Source: Nissolia schottii (taxonomy: Eukaryota > Streptophyta > Magnoliopsida > Fabales > Fabaceae). Taken from it: a stretch of DNA of 64,000 nucleotides. The notes beneath the pieces were generated by a model, which saw nothing but the letters and a program-made list of their open reading frames with translations, was not told the origin of the DNA and did not search any database. Shown here piece after piece: positions 1 to 12,100 of this stretch. The stretch covers positions 1 to 64,000 of the forward strand of contig QANU01010637.1 of assembly GCA_003254905.1 (NCBI GenBank), written 5' to 3'. Made by a program: the position numbers and the translations under genes. Each line of letters begins with the position of its first letter. Positions within the stretch are counted from its first letter, which is position 1.

Positions 1-344
1 GTTTTTGATGTTATCTCATACAATGCCAGTTGATGGTGTTATGCATCAAAATCCAGGATTCAACGGTGTGGAGTTTTTGCAATGGGGTCAGCACTCTGCA
101 TTCAGGATGTTTTTGCATTTGCTTGCTTTCTTCACATCTAATCACAGCGTGGTTCATAATTGCCATTGAACTATTTAACTCTTATTTTTATGTATGTATT
201 TGTATATGTTTGGCCGTTGAAAGAGAGGGAGCGGCAAGAGAGAAAAAGGGCAAAATAAGCTCATCAATTAGCATACATTTGGTGATATCTTATGTGCTGG
301 CTTGTATAGGAAGGCCTAAAGAAGTTGATTTTATTTATGGCAAT
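1..344 (+). repeat. 3' flank of an upstream LRR receptor kinase copy
   Basis: This stretch matches, base for base with few changes, the region just after the stop codon of the second receptor kinase gene (13167-13510). It therefore looks like the 3' UTR or 3' flank of a third tandem copy whose coding part lies left of the window. The match stops close to position 344, where the upstream copy continues into unrelated sequence. The small open frame inside it has no family match and is shared only because the DNA is duplicated; I do not call it coding. Confidence 0.8.
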
Positions 345-454
345 AAACCAACGTTCTCTTTTTCTTCCACGCCACTAATACTAATAGAGTGGTAATATTT
401 TGTGAAAATTATAAAGTTGGATCGGTTGAATCTGATGATTACATTTTGGGAATA

Positions 455-1210
455 ACAAGATCGGTGTCCACCTTGGCACTATCGCTAGCTCTTCTTCGTC
501 TTCTTCCCTCCGTTCTCTTCGGTAATGGCGGCCGAATCGGCAGGCATGGAGGTGACGTGGACAAGCTCGGAAGCGGTGGCTGGGGGTTGAGGACGGTGTC
601 GAGCGGCGGCGGCTGGTGGAGTTGCTGCCTGAGAGTGAGTTTTCACTTTGCTTTGGTGCGCTTGTGCTTAATCTGATGATCGTTTTCCGGTGGAAAAAGA
701 ATGGTAGGTTTTCATCAAAATCCAGATTTTTAGTGTGATTTGTTTTGTTTGGGTTATTAACTGTGGAGTTTGTTGGTGTCGCTGTTATCAAAGTGTTTAT
801 TTGCTGAGAAAGTATGGGAAAATGAAAGGTTTGGGATCACATTAACAAATTGAGCCTCCATCAGTGAAGACAAACCATCTTCCATTGAGCCGCCATTGTC
901 AGCTTTTAACAGCAGTGAGAGCAAGCCACTTTTCTCAGCAAACAAAATTTCATCAAAATCTGTTTGTTTGCTTCCGTCGTGCTCCTTGATGGAGACTCAC
1001 TGGGAGATAGTTTTTCCTCGCTGATATGGTAATTGTGCTGGAGTTTGGGGGAAAATGGAAGATGGTCAAGAATCAAGCACTAAGACATGGTGGCAGTTTG
1101 ATGGAGTGAGTAGTTAACAGGAAAGAGAAAAATTGATTAGGATTTTCTCAGGTTTGTTTTGATTGTGTAATATTTGTTTGTGTCTCTGTCTCTCTTCTAA
1201 TATGAGATGT
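455..1210 (+). pseudogene. Gene-fragment repeat, copy 1 (unrecognised 5' exon remnant)
   Basis: A GC-richer block that recurs at about 5500-6130, behind the first receptor kinase. Both copies hold a start-codon-like ATG (525 here, 5550 there) followed by a short reading frame (MAAES here, MVAKR there). Here that frame ends at a TGA after about 20 codons. A downstream frame ends in LLPES directly before a GTGAG that looks like a splice donor near 636. This is what the first exon of a decayed gene would look like. I do not recognise the family. Shared tracts further on (near 840-880 and 1085-1160) show the duplicated block is at least 600 bp long. Confidence 0.5.
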
Positions 1211-1742
1211 CATGTTCAAAATAATAAGGGCATCATAATCTTTAATAAAAAAGAGTTTAATGGTAATGCATTGACATTTAATCAAATCATTTCATGCATA
1301 ACTTTTTTAAATAATAAATAAAAGAGTAACTATAACATTTGATTGGATCACTATTTAAAAAGACGAGGAAAAAGTTCAAAGATTATTCAATAATTTTATA
1401 AAGCAATCCTGCACATTCAATGTCGGGGACCACCACAGAATACACTTCCCCCCCCCCCCCCCCCCCNCCACCCCCCACCCCCACCATAAGTTTTATAGTA
1501 GTTCTTTGATTAAGAACAAATAATTAACGAAGACCCATCAAGTCAAAGAAATAAAATTAAAAAAACAAAGACAGATCTCAAACTCTACAAACACAACTCA
1601 GAGAACAAAAAATATCTCATCACTCCTGTTGCTTGATTTCCTTGGTTGTAAGAACTAGGTAAGCGTTTCATGTTCCTCTGCAACTTCTTAAGTCTTACCT
1701 TTGTGTCAGCTTGTTTGTTAATTGCTTACTTCCCTTGTCTCT
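1192..1742 (+). promoter_or_regulatory. Upstream region and 5' leader of receptor kinase copy 1
   Basis: This region aligns in patches with 6840-7740 and 9005-9178 upstream of the second copy, so it is the shared promoter and leader of the pair. It contains a run of more than 20 C with an ambiguous base at 1467, where the read length cannot be trusted. The leader from about 1570 to 1742 has the same order of short matches as the leader of copy 2. No clear TATA box could be assigned. Confidence 0.5.
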
Positions 1743-4700
1743 ATGAGTATCACGCTCCTCTTGTTGATTCTTTGCTTCTCTGCCTCCTTGGATGATGCTT
1801 CTGCGCTTGTCTCTGATGGGGTGACTCTGCTGTCACTCTTGACACACTGGACTTTTGTTCCTCTCATCATAAACTCCACATGGAATGCCTCTGATTCCAC
1901 TCCATGCTCATGGGTAGGAGTCCAATGTGACCATGCCAATAATGTAATCTCCCTTAACCTCACAGATCATGGGATTCTTGGTCAACTTGGACCTGAAATT
2001 GGACAATTGTATGACTTGCAGACTCTTGTGCTGTCAAGTAATGGTTTCTCAGGAAAAGTACCTTCGGAGTTAAGTAATTGTAGTATGCTTGAGTATTTAG
2101 ACCTTTCTGAGAACAGCTTTACTGGACAGGTACCATATAGTTTCAACAAAATGCAAAACTTACAGTATATGAGCTTGTCATCTAATCTGTTAGCTGGTGA
2201 AATTCCAGTTTCCTTGTTTCAAATCCCTCACCTGGAAGAAGTGAACCTGTATGGTAACCTTCTCAGTGGTCCTATCGCAACCAATATTGGGAACATGACT
2301 GAGCTGTTGAGGTTGTATCTACATGGAAATCAGTTATCAGGTACTATTCCTTCATCTATTGGTAATTGCAGTAAATTAGAGGCATCGCTTTTGAGTGATA
2401 ACAGATTGAGTGGGGAACTACCTTTGGGGATGGGACAACTCAAGCATCTAAAGAATATCTCATTGTTTAACAACCAGTTGTCTGGAGTCATACCTCAAAG
2501 CCTGGGAATCAATAGCAGTTTAGTGAAGTTGGACCTTACAATGAATATGTTCACTGGTAGTGTCCCTCCCAATCTTTGCTTTGGAAAGCAATTACGTGTC
2601 CTAAACTTGGGATTCAATCAACTTCAAGGTAGCATATCTTCTGATCTTGGAAGTTGTTCTACTCTAAGTAGGTTGATGCTCAGTGTAAATAATTTAACTG
2701 GGTCTCTTCCTGATTTTGAGAGTAATCTGAACCTCAAATACTTGGACATAAGCAAGAACAAGATCAGTGGAGCAATACCATCAAGTTTGAAGAAGTGCGC
2801 AAATCTTGCTGAAGTTAATTTGTCAATGAACAAATTTACAGGGGTCATACCACCAGAGCTTGGTGAGCTATTGAATCTTGTGATTTTGAATCTCGCTCAC
2901 AACGACTTGGAAGGTGCTTTACCTCCTCAGCTGTCAAATTGTACTGAAATGGACACTTTTGATGTGGGATTCAATCTCCTAAATGGTTCATTTCCTTCAA
3001 GTTTGACAAGTTGGACAAGGATATCTACATTAATTTTGAGAGAGAATCATTTTACAGGGGGTATCCCGGGCTTCTTGTCAGAATTTAACTATCTTCGCGA
3101 GCTACAACTTGGTGGGAATTTATTTAGAGGCGAAATTCCTCAATCATTGGGAACACTGACAAAATTGTTCTATGGGTTAAATCTTAGCGATAATGGATTG
3201 AGTGGTGTGATTCCTACAGAACTGGGGAGTCTACAAGAGCTGCAAAGTCTGGATTTATCCTTGAACAATTTGACAGGAAGCATATATGTTCTTGCTGGCC
3301 TCCGATCATTGATTGAGATCAATATTTCATACAATTTCTTGTATGGTCCTTTGCCAAGATATCTGAGTGACATTTTTATTTCATCACCATCTTCATTTGT
3401 GGGTAATCCCCATCTCTTTGTCAATTGTTCACATTTTCATGTCTGCAAATCAACTGATGATACTGATCACACAGATCACACAGGCATCAGTAAATTTGCA
3501 ATTGTGGTGATAGAACTTGGATCCTCAATATTTGTTTCAGCCATGCTGGTAGCACTAGTTCGCCACTGGAAAAATGCATCTTATTCAAGGTCTCCTGATA
3601 GCACTGACGATAGCACTGACTTGTCACTTATAATGCCCGATACTCACCATTATACTCATCTCATGGTGATGGAAGCTACGGAGAACCTAGATGATAGGTA
3701 TATTATTGGCAGAGGAGCCCATGGAATTGTTTATAAAGCGAAACTTCCAAATTTTACTTATGCTGTAAAGAAGATTGTATTTGGAGGGAACAACAAGAAG
3801 CGCTTTAGTGTCATGCAGACAGAAATTCAAACCCTTGGGACGATTAGGCACCGAAATTTGGTCTCGTACTACGGGTTCTTTTTGGGTAAGGAGTACGGTT
3901 TAATCGTATGTAACTACTTGGTAAATGGAAGCCTTCATGATATTTTGCATGAAAATAATCCCCCTCCACCCTTAATGTGGAACGTGCGGTTTAAGATAGC
4001 GGTTGGAATTGCAGAAGGGCTAAAATATTTGCATTATGACTGTAACCCTCCCATAGTGCATCGAGACATCAAACCAAAGAATATACTCCTTGATTCTGAC
4101 ATGGAGCCTCAAATAGCTGATTTTGGTACTGCCCTGTTCAGGAACCTGGCTGAGCATTCTTATAGCCATTCTTCAAAATCTCTGCAAATGCTTTCAGCTT
4201 ATGTTGTTGGTACTGCTGGCTATATTGCACCTGGTAATTAAATATTTAGAAACTAATCAATTTTATGTTTTCTGGGAATTGATTATAGAGAGCTGCATCT
4301 TCCTCTACTTCTGTTTGTCTGTTTTTGTCTTAAAAATACTTTCCATTAAAAACTTATCCAAACGCATCCAATAGCTAATAGTGACATTGCTTTCTATGGT
4401 GTGTTGATACTTTTACAGCTTGAAATAGGACTTGCGTAACGGTAAAATAATATCTTTCTAACATGGTTGCATTGTCCCCTTGTGACAGAGAATGCATATG
4501 ATATAGTGCAAAGCAGAAAGGCTGATGTATATAGCTACGGGGTTGTTCTGCTTGAGCTAATAACCAGAAAGAAAGTATTAGTTGAAGAGGGGGGGCAGGA
4601 GACCCATATAGTGAGCTGGGCTAGATCTGTCTGGGAGGAAACAGGCAAAATTGAGAAGATTGTTGATTCAGACCTTGTGAGTGCATTTCCCAGTTCATCA

Positions 4701-5600
4701 GCTTTAGCAATGCAAGTCACTGAAGTTCTTTTTTTGGCGTTAAGATGCACAGCGAGGGATCCACGAAAGAGACCAACCATGAAAGAAGTTCTTCTTTGCT
4801 ATCAAAAGCGGGTGTTCAAGTTGAGTTGTGATGATGTGGTTTATGCTGGTGCTGAAGTTGCTGTTGATGTAGCCCCACAACCATACAATGTTTCTAGTAC
4901 TCAGGGAGATTACCATCTGCATGGAGAAAGTAGTAGGGCTGCAAGCCTGAGACACTTGGAAGTTACATTTAATGTGGAGACTGAACCTAAAGATTCCTAT
5001 GATCTCAACTGGTGGCCGTTTGCTAATCAATTAGATGTCAGTACTAATCCAGCTTCTAATACTCAGGGAGATTACCATCTGCATGGAGAAATTAGTGCAG
5101 CTGCAAACCTGAGGCACATTGAAGTTACATTTAATATGGAGACTGAACCTAAAGATTCTAATTATATCAACCGGTGGCAGGATGCTAATCAAATTCTGTG
5201 TGGATTCTATGCTTGGTATCTTTGGAAACTCGTGTCTACGCCTACAACTGTTATTGATGGACTCATAGTTAAACTGATGGGAAGTGGTAAGATACAGGCT
5301 AAACAAGTAGTGGCAACTGCACTAATTGTTCCTAAAGTAACCTATACATGGCCTTATTTGATCTTCCTTCCATCTGCAACTGGTCCGGCAGTTACTGAAC
5401 CCTTCAACTGGTTCTTCCTCTCTTGTTGGACTCGATATATGCACCAGCAGAAATCCCTGAAATCACAGCTCAATTCACCTTTTATAACACCCAATCAAGA
5501 GCAGGTCCACCTTGGCGCCTTCGCACACACTTCTCCTTCCTCTTTGGTAATGGTGGCGAAGAGGAGACACTCGGCAGATTCGGCGGGTGCAGGGGGTTGA
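1743..5600 (+). CDS. LRR receptor-like protein kinase, PEPR type (copy 1)
   Basis: Two exons, 1743-4233 and 4489-5600, join in frame (G|AG gives the Glu of APEN) and give about 1200 residues. The ATG at 1743 is chosen because the signal peptide (MSITLLLLIL) starts there and copy 2 has the same Met. Order: signal peptide; N-terminal cap with CSWVGVQC; about 20 LRRs with many N-glycosylation sites; transmembrane helix near 585-606; kinase from about 650 with glycine loop GRGAHG, YAVKK lysine, HRD near 771, DFG near 792 and APE across the intron. This is an RD kinase with all key residues, so probably active at the plasma membrane. The N-terminal layout resembles Pep-peptide receptors, but it has fewer LRRs than typical PEPRs, so the ligand is unknown. 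After the kinase (about 935 on) comes an extension with two copies of a TQGDYHLHGE-type repeat. The last 40 or so residues (after KSQLN) derive from the duplicated fragment at 5500 and are absent from copy 2. Confidence 0.88.
4234..4488 (+). other. Intron of receptor kinase copy 1
   Basis: The donor follows CACCTG (GTAATT) and the acceptor is GTGACAG before AGAATGC. The position inside kinase subdomain VIII (APE motif) equals that of the intron at 11667-12037 in copy 2, which is about 115 bp longer mainly through a T/A-rich insertion. Confidence 0.85.
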
Positions 5601-6130
5601 GGCGGTGTCGAGCAGGCTGCCCCACCTGGTGGAGTTGGTGCCTACGGGTGAGTTTTTTTGGGTGGCGGGATTTATTGGTTTTCATCAAAATCCAGCTTTT
5701 AGTGATATTTTTTTAATTTTATTATTAACCGTATTGTTGGTTGGTGTCTCACTCTCACTGTAAGTAAATTTATTTATTTGTAAGTGTTGGAAAATGAAAG
5801 GTAGAGAGCACTCCAACAAATTGAGCCTCCATCAGTGAGGACAAACCATCTCCCAGAAAAATTGGCTAATCCAGCCTAGGGTACTCTAGTTACTCCTCTT
5901 CAGGTTTGTTTGTTTATTTATTTATTTGTTTAGATCTTAAACTTGAGACTTTTTAGGAAGAGAGCGAGCTTGCTCACCACTGTACTGTGTTGGTGCATGA
6001 TGGCAGTTTGATGGATAATATGATTGGCAGAAAAAGAAAAAGATATGAGGATGCTGTGTCACGTTTGTTTTGATCATGATGGAGTTTGGTTATGTTATGA
6101 GGGAGAAAACAAATGTGTGGCAAAGATATT
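5500..6130 (+). pseudogene. Gene-fragment repeat, copy 2, fused to kinase copy 1
   Basis: Second copy of the block at 455-1210. Its first 100 bases are read through in frame as the C-terminus of receptor kinase copy 1. The ATG at 5550 and the downstream GTGAG near 5647 keep the same spacing as in the first block. A tract at 5820-5850 (ttgagcctccatcagtgag) and one near 6005 match the first block closely. Family unrecognised. Confidence 0.55.
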
Positions 6131-7740
6131 ATTAGTTTCTCAGCTAAAATACCATAGTATCCCTCAATCCTAATTCCTTGCTCGCACCGTCTCTGTTGCT
6201 GCTTGCTGATTCTCTTCCTTTTTGCCTTTCCTTTGTCCTCTGCTGGTTCTTTGGGATTTAGCTTGGTTGCTGCTAAATTTCTGCAGCCCGTAGCCGCGCC
6301 GACATCAGGTACTCGATTGTGGGGGGCTTCGTCGGTGTTAGACGGTAACTCACCAGCAGTCGCGGCCGCCCGCCACTATCTCGACGGCGCGACATTCCTC
6401 GCTGCATGTTGGACCCAACCCTTCTGCTTAACTGCGACGACGACAAACTTCAAGACAACGGTGAAGTTAAACATTTTTCGATCGAGGTAAATGTGGTGGA
6501 GTAAACCAAAATTTATTTACCCATTCATTTCAATTGATGGGGGGCGTAAATGCACATCAGTGTTCCGTTTCGTTTATTCTATCAAGATCCGGAAATTCAT
6601 TCATGTGTCCTTATATGTAAAATCATCACTTATTTAAATTTTCTCTTTATTCGAAATTCAAAAAATCAACTGACCGGCACACCCATTAATTGAGTCTCCA
6701 CATAACTGCTGACCACCATAACTCTTCATCATAGCCGTCAGACTATTTTCGCACGCAATCCAGTGGTCTTTAACTAAAACTACGGTATATGCCAAAGGGG
6801 TGCGCACTCAATGTGCATTTATTATACATGCACACCAGATATATTACCTAATATGATGCCATGTTCAAAATAACTCGAGCATCCTAATCTAAAATAATAA
6901 AATTCTTGGCATCGATAAGTATCCAGTTTGTCAAACTTTAAGTAAATTTGTGAAGCCTCAGTAACCTCGAATCTTAACTCGATTTATGAGTTTACATATA
7001 TAAAAAATATGTTATAAGCAATATAATTAAGGATTATACATGATTAAATTCTATATTTGTAATTGACATTGAATAATGTTAATTTTAAAATAAAATAAAT
7101 GAAATATATCTTAATGCATGATATTTAGTTATGTCATACTTTATTTTGTACATGTATTACTTTATACTTTGATAAAACATAACTCGTTAGTAAAATCAAA
7201 AGTTTACTTAAACTCGTACGAGTTTACCAAAAAAGAATTTACATGAATACGAGTTAATTTAAGAGTTTAATAACTATGGTAAATAAATTATTTACTAATA
7301 TCTTGTATAAATGAGTCACACGATGAATCTATTAATTTTTTAAAAATTTTTTGTTTTAATAAAAATAGAACATGTGGATTAATATTAGTCACCAATTTTT
7401 ATGAGGGGACCGAAGATACTTCCTATTATTCAGCTATTTTATAAAAGCAATCTTATACAAAGCAGATTAGTGTTATTTGTATTTTTTTTTTTAAACATAG
7501 AAAAAAGTTGAGACTTTCAATAAATGTCAAAAAGATATCTCAAAATTTCATTTAAAATATATCCAAAAAGAAGTTGCAAATAACATTTTTCCATATTGAA
7601 TATTCAATTCTTCAGGACTATCAATTCAACTCGGGGGTCACCCATAGAATACACTCACTCTTCTCACAGTTTCATGGAAGTCCATTGATTAATTATAAAC
7701 GGTTAATGAAGACACATCAAATCTTAGAACAAAAATCTGA
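6131..7740. other. Intergenic region upstream of kinase copy 2
   Basis: 6160-6490 is a GC-rich patch with CCGCC and GCGGCCGC motifs and a short open frame (6203-6490) that matches nothing I recognise. It resembles a decayed first exon. From 6840 patches align with the promoter of kinase copy 1, interrupted by about 500 bp of AT-rich sequence (6905-7400). 7620-7740 corresponds to 1410-1560. No intact gene seen. Confidence 0.4.
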
Positions 7741-7836
7741 CGAAGACTCGTAAAGTCGGTGAAGCTACCATAGACTGTATATGTTTCTTTACGTTTGAGT
7801 TCATATCATTGAACCCTATTTATAAATGAAAAATAC

Positions 7837-8975
7837 ATTTTATAATTACATAAGAGTAACACAGTTTCTTATTTATTATATTTAGTAATAATTACATTAA
7901 CAACCTATTGAAACTTTAATTTTATAAAAAGAACTCTCAACAAGAGAGTTCAAATGACCAAATCACCCTTATCTCTCCGCCCTCTCCCTCTCCCTATTTC
8001 ACCGTTACTCCTTCTCACTGGCTCTCTGCCATGATCATCCATACCTCCCTCATCCATGATTGCACCACCCCCTTCCCCCTGGCCACACTCAACCTAGCAA
8101 GCATCCCACATCCGCAGTGACAAAAACTTTTCTACTTCATTTGCTTCTTGTAAATTAACTGAAATTAAGGGGGAAAAAAGGAACATAATTGATTTTATGT
8201 AAATTGGACATTTATCCCAAATGATGTTTTAGGGCTTGAGAAAGAGAAGGGGAAACTTGCATTCAGAGGGGGTTATCTTCGAGTCACGCTTTGGCACTGT
8301 GGCTACCACCGCGGGATGAATTGCGGTCCCAATTTCTCTTCTTTCTGATCATCAAAATCAATTTTTTTTTTTGTAACCCATCATTTTTTTTTCCTGCATA
8401 AGCATGTTTTGCATTTCTTGTTAATTTTTTCCCCCAATTTCACACAGCCTCTCCACCACCGCCTTCCCGAGTCCAACCCCCTGGAAGGAACGGCTCCACC
8501 ACCACGTCCCATATGATCACGTTGAACACGCCGTCCCCGGTTGCTCTCGCGAACGCCACCGGCCGCCGCCTGCGCCGGTGCTCCACCCACAGCAGCGACT
8601 CCGTGTGCTCCAGCGCCACGCGGATCTTCTCCGGGTCCCGCCGCGGGAACCCGACGGCCACGAAGACGGCGTTCAGGTCGTCCAGGTTGAGACCCTCCGC
8701 GCTGCGGCGGAGGACGAAGCCGCGCGACTCGAGGACCTCGTCGGAGATGGAGAACGGGTAGCAGCAGCAGCTGCTGCTGGGGGTTTGGGATGAAACGGCG
8801 ACGTTTCGAGGTGGGGTGGGGTTGTGGATTGAAGGCGGAGAGAACCTTGGGGTCGTGGCGGCAGCGGTGGTTGGGGAGGGAGAGGTTGGAGAGATAAGGG
8901 TGATTTAGTGATTTAGTAATTATTACTAAATGTAATTAAAAAAAAAAAAGTGTAACTATTATGTAAATATAAAAT
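7837..8975. mobile_element. Non-autonomous TIR element carrying a GNAT gene fragment
   Basis: The ends form a long imperfect inverted repeat. The left arm, from 7837 (attttataattacataag, then tttagtaataattac, then caaatcacccttatctctcc near 7962), reappears reverse-complemented in 8876-8975. Long arms plus a captured host exon fit a Pack-MULE-like element. Comparison with the promoter of kinase copy 1, which lacks it, shows that the block between about 7745 and 9005 is extra in copy 2. No convincing target-site duplication was found, so the superfamily is not settled. It holds a frameshifted acetyltransferase fragment on the minus strand (8425-8880). 8000-8420 shows no further gene. Confidence 0.6.
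8425..8880 (-). pseudogene. GNAT acetyltransferase fragment (chloroplast GNAT type), broken
   Basis: On the minus strand the frame reads YPFSISDEVLESRGF, then LNLDDLNAVFVAVGFPRRD, a WVE stretch and ARATGDGVFNVIIWDVVV. This is the start of a plant GCN5-related N-acetyltransferase domain of the chloroplast GNAT group as I know it. Around 8484-8492 one extra base shifts the frame. In the other frame the acetyl-CoA loop continues as QGVGLGKAVVERL before a stop near 8420. There is no in-frame ATG; a stop lies just upstream near 8900 inside the inverted repeat arm. The rest of the domain is missing. It is a truncated, frameshifted gene copy inside the TIR element and cannot make a working enzyme. 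Confidence 0.75.
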
Positions 8976-9178
8976 TTGGACTTATGGTGGGGGCAGCCTT
9001 CACTCATAAAACAAAAAATTCAATCTCAGTTACAAACAAACCTCAAAGGACGAAAAATGTCTTTCACTCCGGTTGTTTAGTTTCCTATTTTGCAAGAACA
9101 AGGTTAGTGCTTCTTAAGTCATACCTTTGTGTCAGCTTGTTTGTTAACTGCTTGCTTACCTTGTCTTCCCTTGTCTCT

Positions 9179-12100
9179 ATGAGTATCACGCTGTTGTTGT
9201 TGTTGATTCTTTGCTTCTCTGCCTCCTTCAATGACGGCGCTTCTGCTTTTGTCTCTGATGGGGTGACTCTGCTGTCACTCTTGACACACTGGACCTTTGT
9301 CCCTCCCATCATAAAATCCACATGGAATGCCTCTGATTCCATTCCATGCTCATGGGTAGGAGTCCAATGTAACCATGCCAACAATGTAATCTCCCTTAAC
9401 CTCACTGATAAAGGGATTCTCGGTCAACTTGGACCTGAAATTGGACAATTGTATGACTTGCAGACTCTTGTGCTGTCAAGTAATGGTTTCTCAGGAAAAG
9501 TACCTTCGGAGTTAAGTAATTGTAGTATGCTTGAGTATTTAGACCTTTCTGAGAACAGCTTTACTGGACAGGTACCATATAGTTTCAACAAAATGCAAAA
9601 CTTACAGTATATGAGCTTGTCATCTAATCTGTTAGCTGGTGAAATTCCAGTTTCCCTGTTTCAAATTTCTCACCTGGAAGAAGTGAACCTGCACGGCAAC
9701 CTTCTCAGTGGTCCTATCCCAACCAATATTGGGAACATTACTGAGCTGTTGAGGTTGTATCTTCACGGTAATCAGTTGTCAGGTACTATTCCTTCATCTA
9801 TTGGTAATTGCAGTAAATTGGAGGCATTGGTTTTGAGTGATAACAGATTGAGTGGGGAACTACCTTTGGGGATGGCACAGCTCAAGCATCTAAAGAATAT
9901 CTCATTGTTTAACAACCAGTTGTCTGGAGTCATACCTCAAAGCCTGGGAATCAATAGCAGTTTAGTGAAGTTGGACCTTACTATGAATTTGTTCACTGGT
10001 AGTGTCCCTCCCAATCTTTGCTTTGGTAGGCAATTACGTGTGCTGAACTTGGGATTCAATCAACTTCAAGGCAGCATATCTTCTGATCTTGGAAGATGTT
10101 CAACTCTAACTAGGTTGATTCTCAGTGTGAATAATTTAACTGGGTCTCTTCCTGATTTTGAGAGTAATCTGAACCTCAAATACTTGGACATAAGCAAGAA
10201 CAAGATCAGTGGACCAATACCATCGAGTTTGAATAAGTGCACAAATCTTGCTGAAATTAATTTGTTAATGAACAAATTCACTGGGGTCATACCGCCGGAG
10301 CTTGGTGAGCTTGTGAATCTTGTGATTTTGAATTTCGCTCACAACAACTTGGAAGGTCCTTTGCCGCCTCAGCTCTCAAATTGTACTAAAATGGACACTT
10401 TTGATGTTGGATTCAATTTCCTAAATGGTTCATTTCCTTCAAGTTTGACGAGTTGGACAAGGATATCTACATTAATTTTGAGAGAGAATCATTTTACAGG
10501 GGGTATCCCGGACTTTTTGTCAGAATTTAACTACCTTCGCGAGTTACAACTTGGTGGGAATTTATTTAGAGGCGAAATTCCTCAATCATTGGGAAAACTG
10601 ACAAAACTGTTCTACGGGTTAAATATCAGTGATAATGGATTGACTGGTGTGATTCCTTCAGAACTCCGGAATCTACTAGAGCTGCAAAGTCTGGATTTAT
10701 CCTTGAACAATGTGACAGGAAGCATAGATGTTCTTGATGAACTAATTTCCCTGATTGAGGTCAATATTTCTTACAATTTCTTGTATGGTTCTGTGCCAAA
10801 AGCTCTGATGAGGTTATTGAATTCATCACCATCTTCATTCATGGGCAACCCTGGTCTCTGTGTCAGTTGTTCACCTTATGGCTTGAATTGCACCAAAACT
10901 TATTTGAAGCCATGTGTCTACAAATCAACTGATCACATAGGCATCAGTAAATTTGTAATTGTGATGATAGTACTTGGATCATCAATATTTGTTTCAGCTA
11001 CGCTGGTAGCACTAGGTCTCCACTGGAAAAATGCCTCTGATTCAAGGTCTTCTGATAGTACTGATTTGCCATATAAAATGCCTCCAATTTATGATATGGT
11101 GATGGCAGCTACGGAGAACCTAGATGATCAGTATATTATTGGTAGAGGAGCCCATGGAATTGTTTATAAAGCACAACTTCCAGATCTAACTTATGCTGTA
11201 AAGAAGATTGTATTTGGAGGGAACAACAAGAGGCGCTTAAGTGTCATGAAGGCAGAAATTCAAACTCTTAGGATGATTAGGCACCGAAATTTGGTCTCAT
11301 ACAAAGCGTGCTTGTTGGATAAGGAGTGCAGTTTAATCTTATGTAACTACATGGTAAATGGAAGCCTTCATGATATTTTGCATGAGAATAATCCCCCACC
11401 ACCCTTAACATGGAATGTGCGGTTTAAGATAGCTGTTGGAATTGCACAAGGGCTAAAATATCTGCATTATGGCTGTAACCCTCCCATAGTGCATCGAGAC
11501 ATCAAACCACAGAATATACTCCTTGATGCTGACATGGAGCCTCAAATAGCTGATTTTGGTACTGCCCTGTTCAGGAACCTGGCCGAGGATTCTTATAGTC
11601 ACACTTCTAATACTCTGAAAATGCTTTCAGCATATGTTGTTGGTACTGCTGGCTATATTGCACCTGGTAATTAAATATTTTTCTACACTTGCCATTAATT
11701 TGCACACCATTTGTTTGTGTGTGTGTGTGTTTTTTTTTAATGATTTCTTTTTGTTTATAAAAAAAACGGTACTTCTAAATTTTTGTAACCTATTTAGTAA
11801 ATAATCAATTTAATGTTTTCTTAGAAAGGGTTATTGAGAGCTGCATCTACCTCTGCTTCTGTTTTTTCTGTTTTTGTCTTAAAAATGCTTTCCATTAAAA
11901 ACTTATCCAAACTCATCCAATAGCTAATAGTGACATAGCTTGCTATGATGTGTTGATACTTTTACTGCTTGAAATGGGACTTGTGTAACTGTAAAATAAT
12001 ATCTTTCTAACATGGTTGCATTGTCCCCTTGTGACAGAGAATGCATATGATATAGTGCAAAGCAGAAAGGCTGATGTATATAGTTACGGGGTTGTTTTGC

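Noticed and set aside
1658..1709. Possible GT-AG leader intron in kinase copy 1 (gtaagcg ... tgtcag)
   Set aside because: It would be only about 50 bp, below the usual minimum for plant introns, and copy 2 does not conserve the donor.
1722..1742. Longer N-terminus of kinase copy 1 starting at 1722
   Set aside because: The first codon there is TTG; the first ATG in frame is 1743 and fits the signal peptide.
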